Translations under genes and position numbers: made by a program
In this document: one piece after another, positions 17,335 through 25,663 of the stretch
How the letters are laid out: each line of letters starts with the position of its first letter
Position numbering within the stretch: the stretch's first letter is position 1
Assembly: GCF_010723735.1 (NCBI RefSeq)
Contig: NZ_BLLB01000002.1
Coordinates: forward strand, 4,216,001 to 4,280,000
Direction of reading: 5' to 3'
DNA length: 64,000 bases
Origin: Mycolicibacterium hippocampi
Lineage (GTDB): Bacteria; Actinomycetota; Actinomycetes; Mycobacteriales; Mycobacteriaceae
Notes under the pieces: generated by a model
The model's database searches: none
Told to the model about the DNA's origin: nothing
What the model saw: only the letters and a program-made list of their open reading frames with translations

Positions 17335-18909
17335 ATGACGACACCTGCACCGGCCAAGACCCCGAGATCCGGTCTTTCCCGTTTTTTCGCGCGGCTCGGA
17401 GAGTTCACCCGGTCCCCCGAGGCCCGGCCGGCCCTGGTCGGAGCGCTCGGTGCCGCGCTGATCACGGCCGGCGGACTCGGCGCGGGCAGCACCCGGCTGC
17501 ACGATCCGGTGCTGGAATCGATGCACCTGTCGTGGCTGCGGTTCGGGCACGGGTTGGTGCTGTCCTCCACGCTGCTGTGGGTGGGCGTGGCACTGATGCT
17601 CGGGGCCTGGCTGTGGCTGGGCCGTCGGGTGATCGACGGCACCGCCAGCGAATACACCATGGTCGTCACCACCGGCTTCTGGCTCACCCCGTTGCTGCTC
17701 AGCGTCCCGGTGTTCAGCCGCGACACGTACTCCTACCTGGCCCAGGGCGCGCTGCTGCGTGACGGCTTCGACCCGTACGTCGTAGGGCCGATCGACAACC
17801 CGAACCCGCTGCTGGACAACGTCAGTCCGATCTGGACGACAACCACCGCGCCGTACGGACCGGCGTTCATCCTGGTCGCGAAGTTCGTCACCATGGCGGT
17901 CGGTGACGACGTCGTCGCCGGAACGATGCTGCTGCGGCTGTGCATGCTGCCGGGGCTGGTACTGCTGATCTGGGCGGCCCCCAGGATCGCTCGCCACGTC
18001 GGCGCGAGCGGAGCGGCAGCACTGTGGATCTGCGTGCTGAACCCGCTGGTGATCGTCCATCTGATGGGCGGCGTGCACAACGAGATGCTGATGGTCGGGT
18101 TGATGATGGCGGGCATCGCGCTGGCGTTTCGTGGCCACCACATCTCGGGGGTCGGCCTGATCGCGGCGGCCGTCGCGGTGAAGGCCACGGCGGGACTGGC
18201 GCTGCCGTTCATGGTGTGGGTGTGGGCACGCGGTCTGCGGGAACGCCGCCACCTGGGTCCGGTGAAGGCGTTCGCCGCGGCCACGGCCGGGTCACTGGCG
18301 ATCTTCGTCGCGGTGTTCACGATCCTGTCGCTGGTCGCCGGCGTCGGGCTGGGCTGGCTCACCGCGCTCGCCGGGTCGGTCAAGATCATCAACTGGCTGA
18401 CCGTGCCCACCGCGACAGCGAACCTGATCAACGTGTTCTTCGGGCTGTTCTTCCCGGTGAACTTCTACGCGGTTCTCGAGACCACCCGCATCATCGGGAT
18501 CGCGGTGATCGCGATCTCGGCGCCGCTGCTGTGGTGGCGGTTCCGGCGCACCGACAGGGATGCGCTGATCGGCATTGCGCTGCTGATGGCCGTGGTCGTG
18601 CTGTTCGTGCCCGCGGCACTGCCGTGGTACTACACCTGGCCGCTGGCGGTGGCGGCCGCACTGACGCAGTCCCGGCAGGCGATCGCACTCATCGCGGGCC
18701 TGTCGACATGGATCACCGTGATCTGGAAGCCGGACGGCGCCCACGGGATGTACTCGTGGCCGCATGTGCTGCTGGCCACTGTGTGCGCGACTGGGGCGTG
18801 GTACTGGCTCGCCCGGGCCGGCGGGCCGGTCAGTACGCCATTGCCTGGGCGCGACGAACCACCTCACGGGCCTGATGCGAATGCAACGCATCCACCGGGC
18901 GGGCGTTGA
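17335..18909 (+). CDS. mptA: Alpha-1,6-mannosyltransferase MptA
   Basis: Polytopic GT-C mannosyltransferase that extends the alpha-1,6-mannan backbone of lipomannan/lipoarabinomannan on the periplasmic side, using decaprenyl-phosphate-mannose. 524 residues from ATG 17335, four bases after the idsA2 stop with GGAG just before. About 13 hydrophobic segments are visible. The first large loop contains FSRDTYSYLAQG with Asp near residue 130, the usual acidic catalytic position of GT-C enzymes. The C-terminal 80 bases overlap the convergent Rv2175c-type gene, a short hydrophilic tail of low conservation. Confidence 0.93.
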   Translation: MTTPAPAKTPRSGLSRFFARLGEFTRSPEARPALVGALGAALITAGGLGAGSTRLHDPVLESMHLSWLRFGHGLVLSSTLLWVGVALMLGAWLWLGRRVIDGTASEYTMVVTTGFWLTPLLLSVPVFSRDTYSYLAQGALLRDGFDPYVVGPIDNPNPLLDNVSPIWTTTTAPYGPAFILVAKFVTMAVGDDVVAGTMLLRLCMLPGLVLLIWAAPRIARHVGASGAAALWICVLNPLVIVHLMGGVHNEMLMVGLMMAGIALAFRGHHISGVGLIAAAVAVKATAGLALPFMVWVWARGLRERRHLGPVKAFAAATAGSLAIFVAVFTILSLVAGVGLGWLTALAGSVKIINWLTVPTATANLINVFFGLFFPVNFYAVLETTRIIGIAVIAISAPLLWWRFRRTDRDALIGIALLMAVVVLFVPAALPWYYTWPLAVAAALTQSRQAIALIAGLSTWITVIWKPDGAHGMYSWPHVLLATVCATGAWYWLARAGGPVSTPLPGRDEPPHGPDANATHPPGGR

Positions 18910-19234
18910 TCTGCGACTCGGTGGACCCGTCGCGGGTGATCGTCAGCGACGGGTCCGGCGTGAACAACCACCGGACGATCTCGGTGTCGCCGAATCCCCC
19001 GTCGTGCAGCACGACAAGCAACCCGGACAGGCTCTTGACCACCTGACCGGATTCGTCGAAGAAGATCTTGGGCACCACGACGGCCTTCCCGCGGCGGACC
19101 GCGACGAGGTGTCGCTCTCGGAGATGCTGATGCACTTTGGTCACCGGGACACCGAGCAGATCCGCCACGGTGGACAGGTCGTAGACGGCCTCGTCGGGAT
19201 CCAGGATGTCATCGGCAGTCGGAATGCTGCTCAC
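18830..19234 (-). CDS. Rv2175c-type winged-helix DNA-binding protein
   Basis: Small DNA-binding protein; its M. tuberculosis counterpart Rv2175c is a substrate of the neighbouring kinase PknL. 134 residues from GTG 19234. Seen: an N-terminal helix-turn-helix segment YDLSTVADLLGVPVTKVHQ, a basic wing-like stretch (VAVRRGKAVVVP), and a conserved C-terminal ARPVDALHSHQAREVVRRA. It lies head-to-head with pknL (69 bases apart) and tail-to-tail with mptA, overlapping it by 80 bases. The M. tuberculosis N-terminal extension that carries the reported phospho-threonine is absent, and no in-frame start upstream would restore it. Confidence 0.9.
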   Translation of the reverse strand: MSSIPTADDILDPDEAVYDLSTVADLLGVPVTKVHQHLRERHLVAVRRGKAVVVPKIFFDESGQVVKSLSGLLVVLHDGGFGDTEIVRWLFTPDPSLTITRDGSTESQINARPVDALHSHQAREVVRRAQAMAY

Positions 19235-19303
19235 CGCACTGAGTCTAGATCCACCCGCCGTCCCGCCGGCGCGTGGCGGGCCACCCGGAGTCCGGCTCGT
19301 AAC

Positions 19304-20521
19304 ATGTGTCCGGTGGAGACCTATCAGCCCGCCGACCCGCTCACCGGGTCCGTGCTGGACGGTAGGTACCGGGTGGACACTCTGATCGCGACCGGCGGCA
19401 TGTCCGGGGTGTACCGCGGGCTGGATCTGCGGCTGGACCGCCCGGTGGCGGTCAAGATCATGGACACCCGCTACGCCGGCGACGAACACTTCCTGACCCG
19501 CTTCCAGCGCGAAGCCCGCGCGGTCGCCCGCCTGAAGAATCCCGGCCTGGTGGCGGTTCACGACCAGGGCATCGACGGTCGGCATCCCTTCCTGGTGATG
19601 GAGCTGGTCGAGGGCGGCACGCTGCGGGAACTGCTCCGGGAGCGCGGCCCAATGCCCCCGCACGCCGTCGCCGCGGTGCTGCGGCCGGTGCTCGGTGGGC
19701 TGGCCGTGGCGCACCGCGCCGGTCTGGTGCACCGCGACATCAAACCGGAGAACATCCTGATCAGCGACGACGGTGAGGTCAAGATCGCCGATTTCGGGCT
19801 GGTCCGGGCGATCGCCGAAGCCAAGATCACCTCCACCAGCGTCATCCTGGGCACCGCGGCGTATCTGTCACCCGAGCAGGTGAGCACCGGTGACACCGAT
19901 TCCCGGGGGGACGTCTACTCCGTCGGCGTCCTGATCTACGAGCTGCTGACCGGAGCCACCCCGTTCACCGGTGACACCACGCTGGCGGTCGCCTACCAGC
20001 GACTCGACCACGACGTCCCACCACCCAGCGCTGCCATCGGGGGCGTGCCCCGGCAATTCGACGAGCTGGTCCACACCGCCACCGCGCGCGACCCGCAGGA
20101 GCGATTCGCCGACGCCGGGGAGATGCTCGACGAGCTCGACACCACCGCCCGGGTACTCGGACTTCCCCAGTTCCGGGTGCCGGCCCCGCGGAACTCGGCG
20201 CTGCACACCTCCGCGGTCGTTGCGACTTCGGGTCCCGGCCCCACCGATGATCTGGACCGGCACCCCGGCGCCGCGCCGGGGCACCGGCATACCAAGGCTT
20301 TCACCCGCGACGAGCTTCCTGCGGTGGACTCCGATCGGGACGACGACGAATACCAGCCGTTCGCAGGACGATTCGCCGGGATCGAGCTCTCCGAGTTCGA
20401 CTGGGCACGGCAACGGGCCAAGCGGGTGCTGTTCTTCTGGGTGGTCGCGGTGGTCACCGTGGCCGCCCTGGCCGCTGCCGGCGCATGGACCCTCGGCAGC
20501 AACCTCAGCGTGCTGCTCTGA
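19304..20521 (+). CDS. pknL: Serine/threonine protein kinase PknL
   Basis: Membrane-anchored eukaryotic-type kinase. 405 residues from ATG 19304 (GTG 19313 is an alternative three codons on). Seen: glycine loop ATGGMSG (residues 30-35), catalytic Lys in VAVKIMD (about 51), HRDIKPEN with catalytic Asp near 145, DFG at 163-165, an activation loop with KITSTS, and SPE in place of APE. A juxtamembrane acidic/His-rich linker is followed by one transmembrane segment (about residues 372-392) and only a few external residues, so there is no sensor domain. The frame is open far upstream, but only across the antisense of the Rv2175c-type gene. Confidence 0.94.
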   Translation: MCPVETYQPADPLTGSVLDGRYRVDTLIATGGMSGVYRGLDLRLDRPVAVKIMDTRYAGDEHFLTRFQREARAVARLKNPGLVAVHDQGIDGRHPFLVMELVEGGTLRELLRERGPMPPHAVAAVLRPVLGGLAVAHRAGLVHRDIKPENILISDDGEVKIADFGLVRAIAEAKITSTSVILGTAAYLSPEQVSTGDTDSRGDVYSVGVLIYELLTGATPFTGDTTLAVAYQRLDHDVPPPSAAIGGVPRQFDELVHTATARDPQERFADAGEMLDELDTTARVLGLPQFRVPAPRNSALHTSAVVATSGPGPTDDLDRHPGAAPGHRHTKAFTRDELPAVDSDRDDDEYQPFAGRFAGIELSEFDWARQRAKRVLFFWVVAVVTVAALAAAGAWTLGSNLSVLL

Positions 20522-20536
20522 GCCGCTGCCCGACGA

Positions 20537-21937
20537 TCAGTCCCGCAGCATCTCCGCAACCAGGAACGCCAACTCCAGTGACTGCTGGGTGTTCAGCCGC
20601 GGATCGCAGGCCGTCTCGTACCGGCCGGCGAGGTCGGTGTCGGAGATGTCCTGCGCGCCACCGAGACACTCGGTGACGTTCTCGCCGGTGATCTCGACGT
20701 GGATACCGCCGGGGTGGGTGCCCAGGGAGTGGTGCACCTCGAAGAACCCCTGGACCTCGTCGACGATGCGGTCGAAGTGTCGGGTCTTGTAGCCGGTCGA
20801 CGACTCGTGGGTGTTGCCGTGCATCGGGTCGCACTGCCAGATCACCTGATGCCCGGAGGCCTGCACCTTCTCGATGATCGCGGGCAGCACGTCGCGCACC
20901 TTGCCGTTGCCCATCCGGCTGACCAGGGTGAGCCGGCCGGGCTCGTTGTTCGGATCGAGCCGCTCGACGTACTCCACCGCCAGTTCCGGAGAGGTGGACG
21001 GGCCGATCTTCACACCGATCGGGTTGGCGATCACCTCCGCGAACGCGATGTGCGCGCCGTCGAGTTGACGGGTCCGCTCGCCGATCCACACGTAGTGCGC
21101 CGACAGGTCGTAGAGCTTGGGGGCGGCCCCGTCGCCCTCGGCGTTGTCGTAGTCCATCCTCAGCATCGCGCGCTCGTAGTCCAGCACCAACGCCTCGTGG
21201 CTGGCGTAGATCTCGGCGGTCTGCAGGTTGCGGTCGTCGACGCCGCAGGCACTCATGAAGCGCAGTCCGCGGTCGATCTCGCCGGCCAGCGCCTCGTACC
21301 GCGCCCCCGCGGGTGAGGTTCTGACGAACTCGCGGTTCCAGTCGTGGACCTTCTGCAGCGATGCCATCCCCGACGAGGTCAGCGCCCGCACCAGGTTCAT
21401 CGCCGCGCTGGCGTTGGCGTAAGCCCGCACCAGGCGCGAGGCGTCGTGCTCACGCACGGCGGCGTCGGGGGCGAACCCGTTGACCATGTCGCCGCGGTAG
21501 GACCGCAGCCCCAGCGCGTCGATGTCGGCGGAACGCGGTTTGGCGTACTGCCCGGCGATCCGCGCCACCTTCACCACCGGCGTGCTCGCGCCGTACGTCA
21601 GCACCACGGCCATCTGCAGCAACGTCCGGATGTTGGCCCGGATGTGCGGTTCGGTGTTGTCGACGAACGTCTCGGCGCAGTCACCGCCCTGCAGCAGGAA
21701 CGCCTTGCCCCGCGCGACGTCGGCGAGGTGGGACTTGAGCCGTTCGATCTCCGACGGCACCGTGACGGGAGGGACGCTCTCGAGCACCGTGCGCATCGCC
21801 TTCGCCTGGTCCGCAGGCCAGCTCGGCTGCTGCAGGGCCGGCCTGGCGAGCGCCGCGTCCAGCCGTTGCCGCAGGTCCTCGGGCAGCGGCGGGAGGTCCG
21901 GCAGCTGGTCGATGGGTACGTCGACGGTCCAATTCAC
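20537..21937 (-). CDS. aroG: 3-deoxy-D-arabino-heptulosonate 7-phosphate synthase AroG (class II)
   Basis: First step of the shikimate pathway: condenses phosphoenolpyruvate with erythrose 4-phosphate. 466 residues from GTG 21937; class II enzymes are this long, unlike the shorter E. coli type. Seen: GGDCAET (metal-binding Cys near residue 93), KVARIAGQYAKPRS, NREFVRTSPAG, VWIGERTRQLDGAH, and WQCDPMHGNTH with metal ligands. The N-terminus VNWTVDVPIDQLP matches mycobacterial AroG, so the frame extension to 21961 is dropped. Class II mycobacterial enzymes are feedback-regulated by aromatic amino acids. It is convergent with pknL, 15 bases apart. Confidence 0.96.
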   Translation of the reverse strand: MNWTVDVPIDQLPDLPPLPEDLRQRLDAALARPALQQPSWPADQAKAMRTVLESVPPVTVPSEIERLKSHLADVARGKAFLLQGGDCAETFVDNTEPHIRANIRTLLQMAVVLTYGASTPVVKVARIAGQYAKPRSADIDALGLRSYRGDMVNGFAPDAAVREHDASRLVRAYANASAAMNLVRALTSSGMASLQKVHDWNREFVRTSPAGARYEALAGEIDRGLRFMSACGVDDRNLQTAEIYASHEALVLDYERAMLRMDYDNAEGDGAAPKLYDLSAHYVWIGERTRQLDGAHIAFAEVIANPIGVKIGPSTSPELAVEYVERLDPNNEPGRLTLVSRMGNGKVRDVLPAIIEKVQASGHQVIWQCDPMHGNTHESSTGYKTRHFDRIVDEVQGFFEVHHSLGTHPGGIHVEITGENVTECLGGAQDISDTDLAGRYETACDPRLNTQQSLELAFLVAEMLRD

Positions 21938-22003
21938 CCGTCCATCGTAACCGCGGCTCAAAACCGCTTTTCACGCCTGTGCGCGCCTCTTACCGCAGTC
22001 GGC

Positions 22004-22483
22004 TCAGCCGCCGGTGATCAGCTGGTACCGGTACAGGTTGTGTTTGGCGTCGACGAGCGCATCGTGGGCGTCGCGCGGTCGCGGCGGCATCCGCGGGCAG
22101 CCGTGCTCCTCCCAGAACTGCCGCAGCTCGCGGGTGAACCGCGGGATCGCCGGCGGTAGATCCGTCATCGGGCCCCACAGCTGGCACAGCACCACGTGGT
22201 CGTAGGCACCGACCCACGCCCACAACTCGATCGGCTCGTCGCCGTCGATGCCGAGGAAATCCTCGAGCTCGGCCCGGATCTGCCGGCGCGAGCGCCACAG
22301 CGGCGACGCCGGAGAGGGCAGCTTGGGCAGTACGTGTTTGCGTACCCAGCTGCCGGCCCGCTCAGGATCGAATTCTGTTGAGATCGCGTAATATTCGCGG
22401 CCGTCCTCGGCCGCCACGCCGATCGAGATCAACTCGATGGTGTAACCGTTGTCGATGAACTCCGTGTCGTAGAAGTAACGCAC
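22004..22483 (-). CDS. 3'-5' exoribonuclease, DEDDh (Rv2179c-type)
   Basis: Cytoplasmic RNase-T-like nuclease, 159 residues from GTG 22483. The full DEDDh set is visible: D6 and E8 in FYDTEF, D95 in GAYDH, H140 and D145 in DAHDALVDAKHN. A single domain with no extra RNA-binding part. The M. tuberculosis counterpart Rv2179c was shown structurally and biochemically to be a 3'-5' exoribonuclease. It begins two bases after the stop of the upstream membrane-protein gene, so the two are co-transcribed. Trp-rich central region (LWAWVGAY) is typical of this subfamily. Confidence 0.92.
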   Translation of the reverse strand: MRYFYDTEFIDNGYTIELISIGVAAEDGREYYAISTEFDPERAGSWVRKHVLPKLPSPASPLWRSRRQIRAELEDFLGIDGDEPIELWAWVGAYDHVVLCQLWGPMTDLPPAIPRFTRELRQFWEEHGCPRMPPRPRDAHDALVDAKHNLYRYQLITGG

Positions 22484-22485
22484 AG

Positions 22486-23376
22486 TTAAGTGACTTCCTC
22501 ACTGACGGGACCGCGATCGAGGGGCGCGGGCGCTGCATGGATCTCGCGGTCGAGCTGTTCATCGACCTTGGCATCGTCGGGGAATTTCGGCATTCCCGCA
22601 ATCGCGTCCTGCAGCCACAGCTTGGCCTGGATGACGGGCCGGCGCAGCCAGCGCTCCCGCTCCAGCGCGCGGTGCATCTTGCGGGGGCGATCGGTGTAGC
22701 GCCACCGCGCCCATGGCGCATGCGGCCGGGACAGCCGGATCGCACCGACGAACAACAGCGGGGTGATGAACATCCCCACGAGGCCGGTCCAGACCTTGCC
22801 TTTGAGCAGCACGATCACCGCCAGGCCCAGAGTCAGGACCGCCACTGCGACCACGATGGCCCGCGCCACCACGGACTGATCGCTGCGCCAGATGTCGATG
22901 TCGAAGAACGACAGCGGGCTGAACCCGAGGATCAGCAGCCCGGCGACCGCGACGGCGACGAACACCGCGTCGACCGAGGTCCGCCCGTCCTCTGCCCAGT
23001 ACACATCGGACAGATGCAGGATCAACGCGAACTCGTCGAGGACCAGCGCCGCGCCGATACCGAAAAGGATGGCGGCCGCCGTGAACTCGGGCACTCCCCC
23101 GTCGACGGCAAGCGTCACCATCGCCACCCCGGAGATCATGACCAGGACCACACCGATCACCACATGGTGGATGTGCAGACCGCCGCCGCCGGAGATGTTG
23201 CGGGGCTGCCACCACTTGCGGGGGGCGTCGCTGTCAGCGTGGCGGCGGATGTACCGCACGATCGTGCGGGTCACGAAGAACGTCAGGATGAACGCGACCA
23301 GGCAGCACACCAGCGGCAGCCGCGACTGCGGGATGTCGGTCGAGAATCCGAAGTCCAGGTTCAGGGTCTGGCGCAC
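22486..23376 (-). CDS. Integral membrane protein (Rv2180c-type), function unknown
   Basis: 296 residues from GTG 23376 with about seven hydrophobic segments. Seen: a His-containing segment GGLHIHHVVIGVV (residues about 66-78), and acidic membrane-facing stretches LDEFALILHLSDVYW and SFFDIDIW. The C-terminal 80 residues are hydrophilic and basic, presumably cytoplasmic. The HIHH and E/D residues in membrane segments could bind a metal, but that is inference. Divergent from mptC (81 bases) and in an operon with the exoribonuclease. I do not recognise a characterised family. Confidence 0.82.
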   Translation of the reverse strand: MRQTLNLDFGFSTDIPQSRLPLVCCLVAFILTFFVTRTIVRYIRRHADSDAPRKWWQPRNISGGGGLHIHHVVIGVVLVMISGVAMVTLAVDGGVPEFTAAAILFGIGAALVLDEFALILHLSDVYWAEDGRTSVDAVFVAVAVAGLLILGFSPLSFFDIDIWRSDQSVVARAIVVAVAVLTLGLAVIVLLKGKVWTGLVGMFITPLLFVGAIRLSRPHAPWARWRYTDRPRKMHRALERERWLRRPVIQAKLWLQDAIAGMPKFPDDAKVDEQLDREIHAAPAPLDRGPVSEEVT

Positions 23377-23444
23377 TCAGAGAACTTGCGCCGACGTGCG
23401 CGTGTCCATGCCGGGATACCCGCAGACGCGCCGGTGGGCACCGA

Positions 23445-23450
23445 TAGTCT
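23445..23450 (+). promoter_or_regulatory. Candidate -10 for leaderless mptC transcript
   Basis: TAGTCT (TAnnnT consensus) ends seven bases before the mptC ATG, so transcription would start at or next to the start codon. No Shine-Dalgarno sequence is visible and there is no good -35. This is the arrangement of leaderless mycobacterial genes. Confidence 0.45.
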
Positions 23451-23457
23451 CTGCGCA

Positions 23458-24738
23458 ATGAGTACGTGGCGGTCGCCGGGCGCGGCCGGTTGGGGGCCGA
23501 CGCTCGCGTGGCGACTGTTTCAGCTGATGACCGCGGCGGCGTTGGTCTGGGCGGGCTGGCGGCTGCTCGGACAGACCCCCTACCGCATCGACATCGACGT
23601 CTACCGGATGGGCGGACAGGCCTGGCTCGACGGACAGCGTCTCTACGCCGACGAAACCGAGTTCTACACCCAGAGCGGCGTGGACCTTCCCTTCACCTAT
23701 CCACCGCTGGCGGCCGTGCTGTTCGCCCCTTTCGCGTTGTTGTCGCTGGGCGGGGCGAACGTCGCCATCACCGTGACCACGCTGCTCCTGCTGCTGGTGT
23801 CGACGGTGATGCTGCTGACCCGGCTGGACGTGTGGTCCACCACCCGCATCACCGCTGACCCGGCGTGGGCACGTCGGTGCTGGCTGGCCGCGGCCGTCGT
23901 GGCTCCCGCGGTGATCTTTCTCGAGCCGATCCGGTCGAACTTCGACTTCGGCCAGATCAACGTGGTGCTGATGACGTTGGTCATCGCCGACTGTGTCCCG
24001 CGAAGAACGCCCTGGCCCAGGGGGATGCTGCTCGGTATAGCGATCGCACTGAAACTGACGCCCGCGGTGTTCCTGCTGTACTTCGTGCTGCGCCGCGACA
24101 CCCGCGCCCTGCTGGTCACGGCGGCATCAGCAGCGGTCGGGACGCTGATCGGCTTCGTGTTCGCGTGGCGCGACTCGTGGGAGTACTGGACCCACACGGT
24201 CGGCAACACCGGCCGCATCGGCCCCGCGACGCTGAACACCAACCAGAACATCGCGGGCGCGCTGGCCCGGCTGGGCCTCGCGGAGGGCGAACGATTCCTG
24301 CTGTGGACGGTCGCGTGCTTCGTGGTGCTCGGCCTCACCGTGTGGGCCGCCCGCCGGGCACTGCGCGCCGGGCAGCCGGTGCTGGCCCTGATCTGCGTGG
24401 CGATGTTCGGCCTGACGGTCTCGCCGGTGTCGTGGTCACACCACTGGGTGTGGGCACTGCCGGCAGTGCTGGTGTCGGCGGTGCTGGCGGTACGCCTGCG
24501 TCATGTCGCGCTGGGTCTGGTGTCCGCACTCGGGGTGGCCCTGATGGTGTGGACGCCGATCACGCTGCTGCCGATGCACCGTGAGACCACAGCGCCGCTG
24601 TGGCGCCAGCTGGCAGGAGGCTCGTACGTGTGGTGGGCCCTCGCGGTGATCGTGGTCGCCGGGACCGTCACCACCCGCGCCTCTGCCCAGGACAGCTCGG
24701 CAGAGGATGTCGCGCCGGTCTCCGCCTACAAACCCTGA
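23458..24738 (+). CDS. mptC: Alpha-1,2-mannosyltransferase MptC (Rv2181-type)
   Basis: GT87 membrane mannosyltransferase that adds alpha-1,2-mannose branches to lipomannan and caps to lipoarabinomannan, on the periplasmic side. 426 residues from ATG 23458, within one residue of the M. tuberculosis protein. About ten transmembrane segments; the first external loop holds YRIDIDVYRMGGQ with the catalytic-type Asp near residues 45-47, and a later SNFDFGQINVV motif is characteristic of GT87. The stop codon TGA (24736-24738) is the first three bases of a 27-bp tandem repeat, so the C-terminus directly abuts the repeat. Confidence 0.92.
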   Translation: MSTWRSPGAAGWGPTLAWRLFQLMTAAALVWAGWRLLGQTPYRIDIDVYRMGGQAWLDGQRLYADETEFYTQSGVDLPFTYPPLAAVLFAPFALLSLGGANVAITVTTLLLLLVSTVMLLTRLDVWSTTRITADPAWARRCWLAAAVVAPAVIFLEPIRSNFDFGQINVVLMTLVIADCVPRRTPWPRGMLLGIAIALKLTPAVFLLYFVLRRDTRALLVTAASAAVGTLIGFVFAWRDSWEYWTHTVGNTGRIGPATLNTNQNIAGALARLGLAEGERFLLWTVACFVVLGLTVWAARRALRAGQPVLALICVAMFGLTVSPVSWSHHWVWALPAVLVSAVLAVRLRHVALGLVSALGVALMVWTPITLLPMHRETTAPLWRQLAGGSYVWWALAVIVVAGTVTTRASAQDSSAEDVAPVSAYKP

Positions 24739-24837
24739 ATTGCCGGCTCAGCCGGCTTCCGCTGAATTGCCGGCTCAGCCGGCTCCCGCTGAATTGCCGG
24801 CTCAGCCGGCTCCCGCTGAATTGCCGGCTCAGCCGGC
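24736..24837. repeat. 27-bp tandem repeat between mptC and plsC (four units)
   Basis: Units start at 24736, 24763, 24790 and 24817, each beginning TGAATTGCCGGCTCAGCCGG. Units 2 and 3 are identical, unit 1 differs by one base, and unit 4 diverges after 21 bases. Each unit contains GCCGGC-TCA-GCCGGC, able to fold into a hairpin on either strand. The mptC stop codon is in unit 1 and the plsC stop codon (24829-24831) in unit 4, so the whole array sits between two convergent genes and may act as a bidirectional terminator. Confidence 0.9.
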
Positions 24838-25554
24838 GGCGGCCTCCGGGAGCCGTGTCGGCGGCTTCACAGCTCCCTCAGCTTTTCCCTCTTTGATGTC
24901 GGCGGCGTAGAGGTCGACGTACTCCTGGCCGGACATCTGCATCAGCTCGTACATCACCTCGTCGATGACGGCCCGTTCGATGAACCGGTTTCCCGCGAGG
25001 CCCTCGAAGCGGCTGAAATCCATCGGCTCACCGAACTTGACGTGAACCCGGCCGAACCGCCACATCTTGCTGCCGGGGGGGTTCACGGAGTCCGTTCCGA
25101 TCATCGCGACCGGGATCACCGGGACCTGGGTCTCCAGGGCCAGCCGGGCCAGCCCGGTCTTGCCCTTGTAGAGCCGTCCGTCCGGCGACCGGGTGCCCTC
25201 GGGGTACATGCCCAGCACCTTTCCCTGCCCGAGAATCCGCTCCGCAGTGGTCAGCGCGTCCTGGGCGGCGTCCGCACCGGCACGGTCGATCGGGACCTGG
25301 CCGGCGGCGGTGTAGAACCACCGGGTGAACCAGCCTTTGAGGCCGGTACCGGTGAAGTACTCGGCTTTGGCCAGATAGGTGATCCGACGATTCACCACGA
25401 GGCACTTGTAGAAGCTGTCCGCCACCGCCAGGTGGTTACTGGCCAGGATCACCGCTCCGGACTGCGGGACATGCTCGAGCCCTTCGACTTTCGGGCGACC
25501 GAGCAGCGACAGCAGCGGTCCCATGAAGACGAACTTGAACAGCCAGTACCACAT
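24829..25554 (-). CDS. 1-acyl-sn-glycerol-3-phosphate acyltransferase-like protein (PlsC family)
   Basis: Membrane-associated acyltransferase of phospholipid synthesis, 241 residues from ATG 25554; counterpart of Rv2182c. Seen: the N-terminal hydrophobic anchor (residues 1-18), the HX4D motif in NHLAVADS (H41, D46), the block FTRWFYTAAGQVPIDR, the PEGTRSPDG motif near residue 118, and VIPVAMIG. A complete set of LPLAT motifs is present. It ends in a short Ala/Glu-rich tail that runs into the 27-bp repeat. It is last in an operon with the Cys-motif protein, the ArsA-like ATPase and two SRPBCC proteins, suggesting a joint lipid role. Confidence 0.9.
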   Translation of the reverse strand: MWYWLFKFVFMGPLLSLLGRPKVEGLEHVPQSGAVILASNHLAVADSFYKCLVVNRRITYLAKAEYFTGTGLKGWFTRWFYTAAGQVPIDRAGADAAQDALTTAERILGQGKVLGMYPEGTRSPDGRLYKGKTGLARLALETQVPVIPVAMIGTDSVNPPGSKMWRFGRVHVKFGEPMDFSRFEGLAGNRFIERAVIDEVMYELMQMSGQEYVDLYAADIKEGKAEGAVKPPTRLPEAAAG

Positions 25555-25663
25555 GGAACCTCCGCATCAGCCGACCGCGGGGCCGGTCGGGTTGGCCGAC
25601 CGCCGGCACGGTGCTCTGGGACAACCTTACCCACGGGTGTGTGCGCGCGACCACAAGTGCGCG

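Noticed and set aside
18764..19303. N-terminal extension of PknL by about 180 codons
   Set aside because: This stretch is antisense to the Rv2175c-type gene and to mptA's end. The kinase fold starts within 30 residues of ATG 19304.
24736..24837. CRISPR array
   Set aside because: The units are directly adjacent with no spacers and there are no cas genes in the window.
24707..24910. Plus-strand frame with ELPAQPAPA repeats between mptC and plsC
   Set aside because: The repeats are the 27-bp DNA array read in one frame. The frame overlaps both flanking genes, has no ribosome-binding site and no family.
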